In this document: positions 31,679 to 45,294 of the stretch, piece by piece
How positions within the stretch are numbered: position 1 is the stretch's first letter
Layout: each line of letters opens with the position of its first letter
Assembly (NCBI GenBank): GCA_036346395.1
Contig: CM070594.1
Location: 30,723,385 to 30,787,384 of the forward strand
Origin: Hsuehochloa calcarea
Taxonomy: Eukaryota > Streptophyta > Magnoliopsida > Poales > Poaceae
Direction of reading: 5' to 3'
Length of the DNA: 64,000 nt
Notes under the pieces: model-generated
Seen by the model: only the letters and a program-made list of their open reading frames with translations
Told to the model about the DNA's origin: nothing
The model's database searches: none
Position numbers and translations under genes: made by a program

Positions 31679-32872
31679 AAAGAACCCCACCAACTAGAGT
31701 TTAGTAGAATATTACGTTAAGATTATTTGAGCACTAGTTTCAAGTCATTGAGATTCTGAGATATTTAATTACGATTTTTCTCGTCTTCTTTGTCACAGGA
31801 AGCATTATGCTAGACTACCGGAAATTTGGGTAGAACCTCTCTTTGAGTCATAGATCTTGAGGAGTTGGATTAAGGGGTGTAAGCGAGTCCAGCATTCATC
31901 GTATTTATTATTACCGCTATGTTTGTGTAGGAGGCGGAGTTCGAGTAGAGACACCAATTTTACTTCCTCGTGTCTTAGTAGCGGAAAAGAAGAAAGCGAG
32001 CAAGTGCACCTATAATGTGGTTGTTATGTGATTGTTCTATATGATGAATCATGGTAACATATGCTTGTTTCGATGTCTTGATTTATGGTGATATGTATTT
32101 GTTCATGATGGCTAGATTATTAAAATTCGATTCTTGTCATTTTATTGTTCATCATGTGCACTCATGAATGCAAGTTGTGGACTTGCGACACCCACGAGAG
32201 TGGGTGGTGATTATAAGACCCACCATTCCAAAGTGGGCATTGTGGATCCCGGTTGACTTGTTCTCAAGCGGGCTTTGGATCCCGCGTGTTGTAGAACGCG
32301 GGCATAAGTGAACACCGACGGGTGTTCACTCGCTATCTGATATGAGCAAAGAGAAGCGCATGTGCATTCATTCATTCATTCATATGTTGATTTGATTCAT
32401 GATGTTGATACCTTTGTTGGATAATGAATGATGTTGTTATGTTTTGTATCATTGCACTTGCTTGAGTCTTGGACTCACCCTTGCCGTGTTGTTTTTAGGT
32501 ACATCGGTTGTGGTCGGCATGCATGGGCGGGAGTAGAAATTATCACGGTTGCTGCGGCACTAATAAAGTGAATAAAACATTTAAGTGATAACTTGGACTT
32601 TGAATAGCTTTATGTGAGGTTTACTTCCTTCGTTCTAAGTCGTGGACAACCACTATTGGAGATTGATAGCGTTTTATGGTTGTTTCTTTCATGAACATGT
32701 TTAGTACGCGCGTTTGGATATTTGCTTATTATTGTTGTTATTTGCGTGAATATCCGAATAGTTTGATTTACAAAGGAGACTCTGCCGAAATTTAGAAAGA
32801 AATGTCTTAGTTCCATTTGTAGACTTGTTACGGTGGTAGCATTCTAGGCTCAGGTTGGGCTGGGGTGTTACA
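31679..32872 (+). repeat. gypsy B LTR 3' segment (unit 1)
   Basis: Copy of 8641-9840, ending GGGGTGTTACA at 32872, with the same hairpin cascade (32185-32330) and the TGAGTC/GACTCA stem-loop (32464-32478). Confidence 0.92.
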
Positions 32873-34210
32873 AAGCCAAGATCACATATTTGAGCAATGG
32901 ATAACAAATTAAAATTTAGTGATTCAACTAAAGATACATTAGAAATGAAAAGGTTATTTGAGATAGCGATTTTACCCAATCCTATTACCTTTTCTTTGCT
33001 ATTATCACCAAAAGTGATCTTGTCATTTTCTTCTCCATTCTCGAATGTGGTGAACACTTTTTATCACCAGTCATGTGTCGAGTGCATCTATTATCAAGCA
33101 CCCAATATTTTTCACCGGTCTTGTAGTTCACCTATAAAATAAGAATTAAGCTCTTTTAAGTACCCAAATTTGTTTAGGTCCTTTAGGTTAGTGACCAAGG
33201 TTTTATGCACCCAAATGGCATTTTTTTGCATCTAAAATTGAAGTACCAATAAACTTTGCTACTACTTTGCTATCTTTAGATTTTTCTAAGCATGTAGCAT
33301 GAATCATAAGTGTCATAAGGTTTAGCATTAACAATAGAGAATGCATTTTGTAAATGACCAACAATAAGACATTTTTTGAAATATTTTTCATTTTCTTTTA
33401 CAAACTTTGTGGTCTTGTAAATTGGCTTCTAACATTTCTTAGGAATAAACCCAAGTCCTTCCTTGTTGAATGAATATCTTTGCTTACTTAATAGCTTGTC
33501 AAGAATTGCTTTTCCCTTGAAGCATCTTTCCAAACTTTTGCTCAATTTTGTAACTTGCTCTTTTGACTCATGATTTTCAACAATGAGCAATGGATCACAT
33601 ATATTAGCCATATTAGCAATTGAATCAACTTTATAGCAATATGGCATGGATAACAAATCATCACATAATGTGGAAGTGCTAGACATTGATATAGTATTTG
33701 AAGCAACTTCTACTTTAGGCATCTCATTCATTAAATTGCAAGTAATTTCAACATTTGAATGATATTTTTCAATATCTTTTAGAAGAAGAGAGTCATGAGC
33801 CTCCTTTAGCTCCTCATAACAGTCTTTTAGAGAGATATACTCTTTCTTCAAGACTTTAAATTTTGACTTCTCTTTTCCATGATATTCATTCGAATCTTTA
33901 AGCATATCCATTAATTCATTATATGAAGGTCCATTGTCATTAATAGATTTTACCTTATCTCCTTTTGCCATGAGGGAAGTAGGAGTGGAGAATAGTGACG
34001 TCGCTTCCTTGATGGCGATGCCGACAAGTCTTCTGTTCTTGTTGGGTTCATCATCATCGGAGTTGGAAAATTCCTCACTTGAGTCATATTCTTCAATATG
34101 AGCTTCATTCTTGCTATCTTTGTAAAGCTTCTTAAAAAGTTTCTACTTACCATTGTATTACTTCTTCTTTGAAGACTTGCCCTTGTCATCCTTCTTGTCA
34201 GGGCAAATGA
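32873..34210 (-). pseudogene. copia C gag/protease fragment (unit 1)
   Basis: Same content as 9841-11176. Here the Gag C-terminal frame is open for 180 codons (33971-33429), starting MAKGDKVKSIND and ending FIPKKC. It is mostly charged helices with NPSYNELMDMLKD-like and EELKEAHDSLLLKDIEKYH segments. Protease motif Asp-Asn-Arg as in the other copies. Broken off at 32873 by gypsy B LTR and at 34210 by a reversed A LTR. Confidence 0.87.
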
Positions 34211-36359
34211 TGTCCTAAACTTTATTCAATCTCTAACATGTCCAGGAGTAAACCAATTGCGAATGAAGTGGTTATGAAGGTAAATGATCATAAGTGGTCC
34301 ATGTGCTCTACTCGCTCTCAGTTACGGCATCCTCGAAGATCACCTAAAGACAACAATAGAGCAAGGGTGAGTCCACGACTCAGCAAACACATCGATATAC
34401 AACGATAATAATAAATCAACAGCAATCAATAACTTCATTATCATCACCGCACTTTCATTAATATTCTCACCATTAATCTCATTTATGAATGCAACTCTAT
34501 TCTACATGTCCACATGCACTTCTTTCGCGTATACGGTATAGCATGAGTGAATGCTCGCGACAACATTCACTCTCAAGCCCGTTCCTCCTCAAGGATCGGG
34601 ACCTCCTCCACTCCGTGGAGTTGTGATCAATCATGATCACCTTCTCTTATGCAAAGATGCTTATGAATGCAAACATGCAAACTCCATCATAAACACCATA
34701 TCCAACTTTCATCATGCTTGTCAACAAAGATATAAACATACCAATTCATTGTTTGCAATTAAACCAAATAAAAGCACAACAATAATGGTAATAGAAGATA
34801 AAGAAAACAGTGATCGATCATTGATCGCTGTCTACCATGCACTTGCCTTTACTAGTTGCGACGCACGATCTGATTAGAAGACGGCAACAAGCACGACGCC
34901 TCTCCTATATTAAATACACCAACTTCAATACAAATTACAGCAACAAGAATAGCAATCAATATACATCGCTCCTACACGTTCCCAAATATACCACGTTACG
35001 CCGGTATCGAAAAACTACCCATTGCTGTCCTAGTACTAAAACGAACGTAACTTTTGACTCGAAAGTCCGATCACCACAAACCACCCCATTCTGGATTCTT
35101 TATAAAATTATCCACTTTTTCTTAGATTACGAAGACTTCTAATTAAATCATCTAACCCTCCGTATTTAGCCCAGAAAACCGATCTGTCCGCTTCGGAACA
35201 GCGGTCTTACTAAATTCATAACTTTTGTTTTACTCAACCAATATGCGCGTTCTCAGATCCTACAGAACCATTGGACAATTATCTACAACTTTCATGTAGA
35301 TCAAAAACTCTAATTAAGCTATTTACTATTTTTAATTTACAGTCTACCAAAACAGCGCCGAAAGACGACAACCGTAAAAACAGCGGTCTTCCGAAAATCA
35401 TATCTCGAAATCTAATTGTCCGATCGACACGATTCAATATGCTATAGAAAGATATCGAAATTATCTACAATTAACTAGTAGATGATATTTTCAAAATTTG
35501 TCATTAAGGTGCCCGAATAAATCGTACAACAAAACAGCAGCTAAACCAATCTCTTGCTCGATTTCTTCCCGACTAAAACATGCTAATATTAGAGAGAAAT
35601 ACGGCCCGAATCATGTAGCACTAACTAGCTAATGTCTCATCTCTACTTATTTAATTACGCATGCATGAAAAATGCTCTTGCCAAACTAATTAACCACAAC
35701 CAACATAGTGATCAAGCAATTTGCGAACTAATTGATTACTACTCGGAGGCTAGCAATGTATGCACTAATCAACTACTAATGCCAACTCCTGCATGCATGA
35801 AAAGAAACATCACTTACGCATTACTAGCGGTTTGTGCACACAAGGCAACCAAAGCGGTAGAAGGCTTCACGTGCGCCAAAGCGTAGTGCGACAGCAATGA
35901 TTTCTGTGTGATCTCGTGGCCGAGCTTGGCGGTGGCTCGGCGGCGCGAATGGGCGGCGACGCGGCAAGCGACCGCGGCAGTGGCGATCGCGATGCAGAGA
36001 GGGGACTCGGTGGGAATTCAGTATGACGATCTCCACGCTGGCAGCGGGCGACTGCGGCGACCACACACACAGCGTCTGTGGCAAGAACAACAAGTTTCCA
36101 GAGAAAAGAAGAAGGCTGGCGGCTGCTCGGTGGAAAGAAAAAAAAATGCTAGGGTTTCCTAGAAATTCCACCGTCTACTTATATAGCTCAAAAAAAATTC
36201 CGAAAATATTCTATTCTTCACAAATTCTTTTTATTTAATTACACCCAGGCCCTTAAGAGGTTAATAATTAATTAATTATTGTTACTCTTTAATTAATTAC
36301 GCTCCGACCCTTAGGACGCGAGTAATACTAATTTTAATATTATTTTTCAGAGTATTACA
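34211..36359 (-). repeat. A LTR, reverse orientation, in copia C gag (unit 1)
   Basis: Starts TGTCCTAAAC at 34211 and ends AGTATTACA at 36359, exactly the borders of the copy at 11177-13333. Nearly identical outside the GC-rich leader (35840-36120). Confidence 0.92.
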
Positions 36360-36668
36360 ATTGCTATAATGCTTGTTATCATTGGAGGATTGTCCTTTCT
36401 TGATTTTGTCAGAATTAAAGCTTTGATATGGGCGTCTTCTCATTAATTTCTTTATTCTTCTCACAAGGAGAATGAATTCTTCTTCGGAGTCTTCTTCTTC
36501 ATCCTGTTCATCACTTGATTTCACTTTTGCCTTGAAAGCAGTAATCTTATTTTTTGAGAATGATGACTCCAAAAGCTTCTCCTTGTCTTTCTTGTGCTAC
36601 TCATTTGTTATGAGGTTACCCAAGAGTCCAATTTTAGTCATTCTTGGCAACTCGGAAGAGTTGAGAAA
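36360..36668 (-). pseudogene. copia C gag fragment (unit 1)
   Basis: Minus-strand SSFSKNKITAFKAKVKSSDE, then the acidic and basic tracts seen at 13334-13500. It is cut at 36668 by the start of unit 2, where sequence jumps to gatcacctaaagac of a reversed A LTR. The same gag continues uninterrupted in unit 2 past 49093. Confidence 0.9.
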
Positions 36669-38710
36669 GATCACCTAAAGACAACAATAGAGCAAGGGTG
36701 AGTCCACGACTCAAAAACACATCGATATACAACGATAATAATAAATCAACAAAGAATCAATAACTTCATTATCATCACCGCACTTTCATTAATATTCTCA
36801 CCATTAATCTCATTTATGAATGCAACTCTATTCTACATGTCCACATGCACTTCTTTCACAGATAATGCAGATAGCATGAGTGAATGCTCGCGACAACATT
36901 CACTCTCAAGCCCGCTCCTCCTCAAGGATCGGGACCTCCTCCACTCCCGTGGAGTTGTGATCAATCATGATCACCTTCTCTTATGCAAAGATGCTTATGA
37001 ATGCAAACATGCAAACTCCATCATAAACACCATATCCAACTTTCATCATGCTTGTCAACAAAGATATAAACATACCAATTCATTGTTTGCAATTAAACCA
37101 AATAAAAGCACAACAATAATGGTAATAGAAGATAAAGAAAACAAGGATCGATCATTGATCGCCGCTTCACTATGCACTTGCCTTTACTAGTTGCGACGCA
37201 TCGATCCGATTAGAAGACGGCAACAAGCACGACGCCTCCTATATTAAATACACCAACTTCAATACAAATTACAGCAACAAGAATAGCAATCAATATACAT
37301 CGCTCCTACACGCTCCCAAATATACCACGCTACGCGGTATCGAAAAACTACCCATTGCTGTCCTAGTACTAAAACGAACGTAACTTTTGACTCGAAAGTC
37401 CGATCACCACAAACCACCCCATTCTGGATTCTTTATAAAATTATCCACTTTTTCTTAGATTACGAAGACTTCTAATTAAATCATCTAACCCTCCGTGATT
37501 TAGCCCAGAAAACCGATCTGTCCGCTTCGAACAGCGGTCTTACTAAATTCATAACTTTTGTTTTACTCAACCAATATGCGTGTTCTCAGATCCTACAGAA
37601 CCATTGGACAATTATCTACAACTTTCATGTAGATCAAAAACTCTAATTAAGCTATTTACTATTTTTAATTTACAGTCTACCAAAACAGCTACTAAAGACG
37701 ACAACCGTAAAAACAGCGGTCTTCCGAAAATCATATCTCGAAATCTAATTGTCCGATCGACACGATTCAATATGCTATAGAAAGATATCGAAATTATCTA
37801 CAATTAACTAGTAGATGATATTTTCAAAATTTGTCATTAAGGTGCCCGAATAAATCGTACAACAAAACAGCAAAGGCTAAACCAATCTATCGCTCGATTT
37901 CTTCCCGACTAAAACATGCTAATATTAACAGAGAAATACGGCCCCGAATCATGTAGCACTAACTAGCTAATGTCTCATCTCTACTTATTTAATTACGCAT
38001 GCATGAAAAATGCTACCGCTAAACTAATTAACCACAACCAACATAGTCGATCAAGCAATTTGCTAACTAATTGATTACTACTCGGAGGCTAGCAATGTAT
38101 GCACTAATCAACTACTAATGCCAACTCCTCGCATGCATGAAAAGAAACATCACTTACGACATTACTAGCGTGTCAGGTACATAAGGCAACCAAAATGTAC
38201 CAAGGCTTCACGTGCGCACAAAGCGTCGCAAAGAATAATAGAAGATTTCAAGCAATAGCTCGCAAGAAGAAGCCGGCAGACTTGGTTTCGGCGCAGCGAA
38301 GAAATGGCAAAGACGTTAGTGGCAAAGACGCAGTCAATGGCAAGGCAGCAGCCATGCAGGGGACTCTACTGGGAATTCAAGCGCAGCGATCTCCACGCGA
38401 GAATAGGCTTACCGCAGCGATCACACACACACGCCAAGACGTGGCAAAGAAAGAACAAGTTTCCAGAGAAAAGAAGAAGGTCAAGCTCTGTGGAAAGAAA
38501 AAATGCTAGGGTTTCCTAGAAATTCCACCGCCTACTTATATAGCTCAAAAAATTCAAAATATTCTATTCTTCACAAATTCTTTTTATTTAATTACACCTG
38601 TGCCCTTAAGAGGTTAATAATTAATTAATTATTGTTACTCTTTAATTAATTACGCCCACCCTTAGGACGCGAGTAATACTAATTTTAATATTATTTTTCG
38701 TAGTATTACA
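36669..38710 (-). repeat. A LTR, reverse orientation: 3' LTR of gypsy A copy 2
   Basis: Begins 105 bases further into the LTR than copy 1 (24074) because of the duplication junction. Ends AGTATTACA at 38710, next to the polypurine tract at 38711-38723. Confidence 0.9.
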
Positions 38711-40040
38711 TTCTACCCCCTTAACGGAATTCGACTCAGAATTCTACTCATTGCTCTACTCAAAGAAAATCGATACCTGAAATTAAACAACAAACATCAC
38801 GCATCTGACGTGAACAACTCCGGTATTGCTCGCGCATGCGAGACTCCAACTCCCAAGTCGCCTCTCTCGCATCGATCAAGGCCCACAACACCTTAACGTA
38901 TACCAACGCCTTGTGCTCAAGACTCGCTCCGACCTTCCGTATCGCGCCACGGACGCGACTCAACCGTGAGGTCTTGCTCAATAGTCGCGGGCTCTAAAGA
39001 AATCTTATGCTCGATCTCTCAAAACTTTCTCAAAGATCGAGACGTGAAACACATTATGAACTCCACGCATGGACTCGTGCAGTCCAAAGCGTAGGCTAAC
39101 TTTCCAATTCTTGCAATAATCGAATGGTCCAACGCACTCGGGCTAAGCTTTCCTTTGGTACCAACCGAACAATACCTTTAGTGGGAGACACTCTCAAGAG
39201 CACTGGTCACCCACCGCAAACTCCAAGTCACGCCTCCTCAAATCGATAACTTTTCGCTCGCTCGAGCCGCTAATGATTCTCGCCTCACCATGGCCACACG
39301 CCAACGGTCTTCAATCCACTGGACCCAAATCGCTTTTCTCTCAATCGCATCCCAACAAAGTGGCGATCTGCACTTCCGCCCATAGAGAACCTCAAATGGC
39401 GCGGCTCTAATATCGAATGGTAACTATTATTATAAGCAAACTCGCAAGTGGCAATCGTCCTCCCAACTACCTTTCCAAGATAGAACACAAGATCGCAACA
39501 TGTCCTCCAAAGTCCGAATAGTACGCCCGATCGCCCATCTGCTCGAGGGTGAAACGCAGACTTCAGCGTAGCTGGTGCCCAATGCACTCGCAGACTCTCC
39601 TGTAACTTGAGACAAACTGGCCCCTCGCCGTAAATGATGGTCTTTGGCACACCATGCGCTCTTACTATCTCACGCACATAAATAGGAGCTAGATCACTCA
39701 CCAATTTGTCGTGCGAATAGGAATGAAGTGCGCAGACTCATCAATCGATCCACCACTACCCAAATCGCATCCTTCCTCGCGCGTAACGAGGCAACGCCAC
39801 CACAAAGTCCATAGAGATATCATCCCAAGGCCACTGGGTACCTCCAAAGGTCGCAGAATAACCCTTTAGGACGCTTGTGCTCACTTTTCACTTGTCGACA
39901 AACAAAGACAAGAAGCCACATAATTAGCAATGTCCACCTTCATTCTTTTCCACCAAAAATTCTGCTTTCAAATCTCGATACATCTTAGTCTCACCAGATG
40001 AATAGTGTACGAGTGCGATGTGCCTCCTCAAAATATCATC
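38711..40040 (-). pseudogene. gypsy A copy 2 integrase and chromodomain-like tail
   Basis: Carries VYVKVLWALIDAREATWELE (about 38850-38920), PIYVREIVRAHGVPKTIIY (39650-39690) with a Tyr in place of the Ser before the expected second catalytic Asp region, and FAYNNSYHSILEP (39400-39440). Frames break at different points from copy 1, many at CAG/CTG or CCGG strings. Polypurine tract at 38711-38723. Confidence 0.85.
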
Positions 40041-41630
40041 TTTGACCTCCGCCTTTTGCAGACGCAAAGACGCCTTTAAACCTCAAAGTACCGTAATCGC
40101 CCATGCTAAAATCACTCTCTTTACCTTCCTCCGCACGCTTCCTAACCTCCTGTAGTAACGGTCACTCACGTTGGCCTCCGCACACTGGGTATGGAATAGC
40201 CGACTCAAGAATCAATCGTCTCAACATGTGTTGTGCCCGCATAACAATAAGATATCCCCATGCGATCAAAATCAGCAATAAGGCAATCTAGAGTAGCGGA
40301 GTCGCCTTGCGACTAAGAGTATCCGCCACCACATTGGCCTTGCTCGGATGATACCAATAGTAAGATCATAATCCTTGATCAACTCCAACCACCTCCTTTG
40401 CCTCAAATTCAAATCCTTCGAGTGAAGATATACTTGAGACTCTTGTGATCCGTGAAAATATCACAAGGCTCGCCAGATAGATAATGCCTCCAAATCTTGA
40501 GAGCAAAACAACCGCAGCCTAACTCCAAATCATGAGTGGGATAATTTCGCTCGTGCTTCTTTAACTGCCTCGATGCATAAGCAATCACCTTACCGCCTTG
40601 CATGAGAACACAATGAGACCCACTCGAGACGATCTGAAAAGATCAGAACCGCTTTCCTCGGGAAGAGTGAGAATAGGAGAGGTCACCAACCTGTCCTTCA
40701 AAATGCGTAAACCGCGCCACACTCATCACCCACTGAATCTCACACCTTTCGAGTAAGTGAGACATCGGTTTAGCGATGATAGAGAAATCCCGCACAAAAC
40801 GCCGATAATAACCACCAAACCAAGAAACTCCTCACCTCCTTCACACTAGTCGGCCTCTTCCAATCCACCACTGTGGATACCTTGCTAGGATCAACAAAGA
40901 ATACCTTGAGGGTTAATCACATGACCCGTAAAACCCACTTCAAATCCAATTCACACTTCTTCAACTTAGCATAGAATTTGTGCTCTCTCAAAGTGTCTAA
41001 AACCGACCTCAAATGACGCCATGATCCTCATTGGTCTTGAATAGATAAGAATATCATCAATGAACACCACTACGAAATCATCTAGATACTGTGTAACATG
41101 TTGTTCATGGTCTCCATAAAAATAGCAGCATTAGTCAATCCAAAAGACATAACTTTATACTCATAATGCCCATACCGTGGAGAAAGCAGATCCTTCTCTA
41201 CATCCTCGCCACGCACACGGATTTGATTATACCGATCGAGATCAATCTTGAGAACACTTGAGCTCCATTTAACCGATCAAACAAGTCCTCAATGCGGGCA
41301 ATGGATATTTATTCTTGATTGTGATCGCATTAAGCGCATTTTAATCAATACACATACGCCAACTCCCATCCTTCTTCTCCGTGAATGTATCAGAGCTCCC
41401 CACGGCGATACACTACGCCGATCAAACCTTTAGCCAACAATTCATCCAATTGCTTCTTCAACTCGCCCCAAACGGACGTGCTAATCGATATGGAGACATC
41501 GAGATGGGACGAGTACCGGAACAAGATCAATGCGAAACTCCACGCCTCGCAGTGGCAAACCCTAAGCTCACCGGGAACACATCCGATAATCACTAACCAC
41601 CGAATCTCCTCAATCACGGCCACACTCGCT
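40041..41630 (-). pseudogene. gypsy A copy 2 reverse transcriptase and RNase H
   Basis: RNase H frame 40603-40409 with VIAYASRQLKKHERNYPTHD and EPCDIFTDHKSLKYIF. RT pieces: LKKQLDELLAKGLIGVVYR (41470-41400), and YKVMSFGLTNA with FVVVFIDD near 41060-41170. The FIDD box is preserved at DNA level. Longest open frame under 80 codons. Confidence 0.87.
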
Positions 41631-43430
41631 TCTCAAGAAGAGCTAAAGAAGCCCGCCATTTCACGACGACCGGGAACAACCAGACCAACATTGAAAGAGA
41701 GCGCGAGGCGCACTCCTCTAAAAGTCAACGCCTCCCTGCACGAGGTCTCGCACAGACCGCTCTCTCGTAAACAAGATATCACGGCTCGATAAGAGTGCAA
41801 CCAATCCATACCCAAGATAACATCGAACGGCTCCATTTGAATAACTATCAAATTCGCCGTGAACTTCTCTCCATCAATAATAATAGAACACCTGTGATGC
41901 ATGAGAGAACTAGCAATAATACCCCGTGAGAACTAACTAACACCGACCGAGAAATCCATCGCATACTCAAGTTCGCTTCTCCTAGCAAACGCCGATTAAA
42001 CAAACGAAAAGGTAGCCCCAATCAAAAGGACTAAAGCATCAAACGAATCCACAAGCAAAGTACTGCTACCACGCCAGACGACCGCGGACTCTCGCAGAGG
42101 CATGGCGCACACCTGTGGCGCCATGGCGAAGAAGACGACGCGGGCGCGCGAGCCCCAACAATCTGCTGGCGGTGCAGGTAAAGCGGCCGTGCAACTCCGG
42201 CGGTGCAAGGTGGCGGCCGCCATAGTACCTACCGGAGGCGCCTAAGTCAAGGAAATGGCATCACCGGAGGAGCATCATCATCCGGAAAGATCCTCGAGCA
42301 GACCCATCAAGAAGAAGAAGATGGTACAGCTCCCACTTGATCACGCTTAGCGGGTTCTCGCGACACACCGCTCCTTGTGACCCGGCTGCCACACCGACGG
42401 CAATCTCCCGCCCAGTGCATTCTTCAGTCACGGTGTCCATCACCGCACTTAAAGCAAAGCATGCCCCGCCTCGACAGACGAAGAGCCGAGTACTCGCAAA
42501 GGACGAGGCGCCAAGAAGGAACGCCTCGATCGCTAGACTGAAAGATCGGTCCTCCCTTGAATTTCTTGAAAGGTGTCGAACGCACCCACTTCCTCACTAG
42601 AGCTCCTTTCTCGTCACCACCAAACAACCACCCACCGTAGGCTTGTCGCCTTTGTGAGTCAGATCTCCAACTCCATGCCCTAGCTTGCTCCACAACAGAG
42701 TAGAGTCACGGAGTGGAGTAGCTCCCAACACATGTCGGTACTGCACTGAGACCCGACGGAACCTCTTGGCCTTCGAAGATCATCGTTCACATCAAGGGAC
42801 AAAGCGAACCAAGTTGTTGAACTCACCTCATACTCAAGAATAGACCTCTTCCCCGAGCAAAGGTCGCCAAGGCAACCTCCATCTTCTCAACAAATGAGTA
42901 GGGTAGAACTTCCTTGAACTGATCAACAAAGTCCTCCCAAGTGATCGGACCTTGAGTGGCGGTCCTCAAGACAACACGCCCACCCACCAAATATCCGCTT
43001 GTCCTTTCAAATGAAAGGCAACAAAACGGACCCTCCTCAAGTGAAGACATCTCTAAAGCTCCAAACCGCCTCTCCATGTAGCGCAACCACCACCGCTTGG
43101 ACCGGTGTGCCCGACCACAAACGAATCAAACCTCAACCCCATCCACTCGAAGTGTCATCCGCGCCAGAACCGGTGGATGAACGACAGAGCAACAACAGAT
43201 GCCGCAAAGAATGTGGTCGCCGCCTACCGCTGACGAAGAGCACGGATCTCTCCCACCAACTCTCTCAAAGAAAGCGGGCGCCTCATCTCGACCCCAACCG
43301 AGGCGGGTCAACAAAGAACCCCCTCGACCATCGACTCATCTCACATGAGGTGGCTCCACGGAACCTCTTCCGCGACCTCGACCTCCACGACCGCAGCCAC
43401 CACGACCACGCCCTCTACCCCAAGATAGCT
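41631..43430 (-). pseudogene. gypsy A copy 2 gag and protease
   Basis: Protease: FDVILGMDWLHSYRAV (about 41830-41780). Gag: zinc knuckle CFKCGDGH (42445-42424 and on), ITWEDFVDQFKEVLPYSFVE (42950-42890), LRVDGVEV near 43126. Same gene order as copy 1. The probable start lies near 43427 but is masked by frame differences. Confidence 0.83.
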
Positions 43431-43636
43431 ATCAACCACAATCAACAATACACAATGAGTTCAAAGCTCAAAATAAACTCATCCATCAATGAACAACATA
43501 ACTAAGCGTAAAACTATATTCGCATTCTCTCTAACCTCATCGCACTAGTGTGTCAAATTTTAGGTTGTTTAACCATTAGCAAATTTTAGTTGACTTACTA
43601 ATACTAAAACAAATTTTAACAATTTTAGTTTGCCTA
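43431..43636 (-). mobile_element. gypsy A copy 2 5' leader, truncated
   Basis: Copy of 30989-31202, again lacking primer-binding site and 5' LTR, and again joined to a + strand A LTR piece at the same base. Confidence 0.8.
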
Positions 43637-44105
43637 AGTTATTGAATGCTGTTGATTTATTACTGTTCGTTGTGTATTGATGTGTTTGCTGAGTCGTGGA
43701 CTCACCCTTGCTCTTTTGTTGTCTTTAGGTGATATTCGAGGGCTTAATGGACCGAGAGCGAGTAGAGCACATGGACAACACATGATCATTTGTCATAAGA
43801 ATCTTTTCATTCAAAATTGGATTACTCTTGGACATGTTAGAGGTCAATAAAGTTTAGGACACATTTTGGACTAGTTTATTTATTTCAGTGATTTGGATTC
43901 AGTAGTTGGTGCTATCCTGGATTGTTTACCTGGTTATATTTCCCCTTGCTTATTTACTCTTGCTTGATTCATAATTATACATGCTCTTTTGTGGTCCATG
44001 GATATGTTTATTGATGTTTTCCTTGTTGTAATTTTATAGTCCGTCGATAATTATTAGTTCGTAGAGTAGTGTGGTGGCATTCTAGGCTCAAGTGTTGGGT
44101 GTTAA
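43637..44105 (+). repeat. A LTR 3' end, + strand (unit 2)
   Basis: Copy of 8161-8635. The LTR terminus and target string read gttaagtaatc instead of gttacagaatc, an altered version of the TTACA/GAATC border. Confidence 0.88.
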
Positions 44106-44110
44106 GTAAT

Positions 44111-45294
44111 CAAAGAACCCCACCAACTAGAGTTTCGAGAATATTACGTTAAGATTATTTGAGCACTAGTTTCAAGTCATTCGAGTTACGATATTTAATT
44201 ACGATTTTTCTCGCATCATTGCCTCCGGGAAGCATTATGCTAGACTACCGGAAATTTGGGTAGAACCTCTCTTTGAGTCATAGATCTTGAGGAGTTGGAT
44301 TAAGGGTGTAAACGAGTCCAAGATTCATCGATTTATTGTTACCGCTATGTTTGTGTAGGAGGCGGAGTTCCGAGTAGAGACACCAATTTTACTTCCTCGT
44401 GTGCCGAAGGAAAGAAAGAAAAGCAGCAAGTGCACCTATAATGTGGTTGTTATGTGATTGTTCTATATGATGAATCATGGTAACATATGCTTGTTTCGAT
44501 GTAACGATTTATGGTGATATGTATTTGTTCATGATGGCTAGATTATTAAAATTCGACATCGTCATTTTATTGTTCATCATGTGCACTCATGAATGCAAGT
44601 TGTGGATTTGCGACACCCACTGGAGTGGGTGGTGATTGTAAGACCCACCATTCCAAAGTGGGCATTGTGGATCCCTGCTGACTTGTTCTCAAGCGGGCTT
44701 TGGATCCCAGCTGTTGTAGAACGCGGCATAAGTGAACACCGACGGGTGTTCACTCGCTATACCGGTATGAGCAAAAGAGAAGCGCATGTGCATTCATTCA
44801 TTCATTCATATGTTGATTTGATTCATGATGTTGATACACTGTTGGATAATGAATGATGTTGTTATGTTTTGTATCATTGCACTTGCCGAGTCTTGACTCA
44901 CCCTTGCCGTGTTGTTTTTTAGGTACATCGGTTGTGGTCGGCATGCATGGGCGGAGTAGAAATTATCACGGTTGCACATCGGCACTAATAAAGTGAATAA
45001 AACATTTAAGTGATAACTTGGACTTTGAATAGCTTTATGTGAGGTTTACTTCCTTACGTTCTAAGTCGTGGACAACCACTATTGGAGATTGATAGCGTTT
45101 TATGGTTGTTTCTTTCATGAACATGTTTAGTACGCGCGTTTGGATATTTGCTTATTATTGTTGTTATTTGCGTGAATATCCGAATAGTTTGATTTACAAA
45201 GGAGACTCACAAATTTAGAAAGAAATGTCTTAGTTCCATTTGTAGACTTGTTACTATGGTAGCATTCTAGGCTCAAAGTTGGGTCAAAGTTACA
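44111..45294 (+). repeat. gypsy B LTR 3' segment (unit 2)
   Basis: Copy of 8641-9840. Its last bases read gctcaaagttgggtcaaagttaca where the other copies have CAGG and CTGGGG, a clear example of the recurrent copy difference. Confidence 0.9.

Larger units (their letters stand above)
24179..36668. repeat. 12.4-kb tandem duplication, unit 1
   Basis: Begins gatcacctaaagac at 24179; the same string begins unit 2 at 36669. Contents in order: reversed A LTR, gypsy A interior, + strand A LTR end, B LTR end, copia C fragment, reversed A LTR, copia C gag fragment. Every junction recurs in unit 2, about 12,430-12,490 bases further on. Confidence 0.9.
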
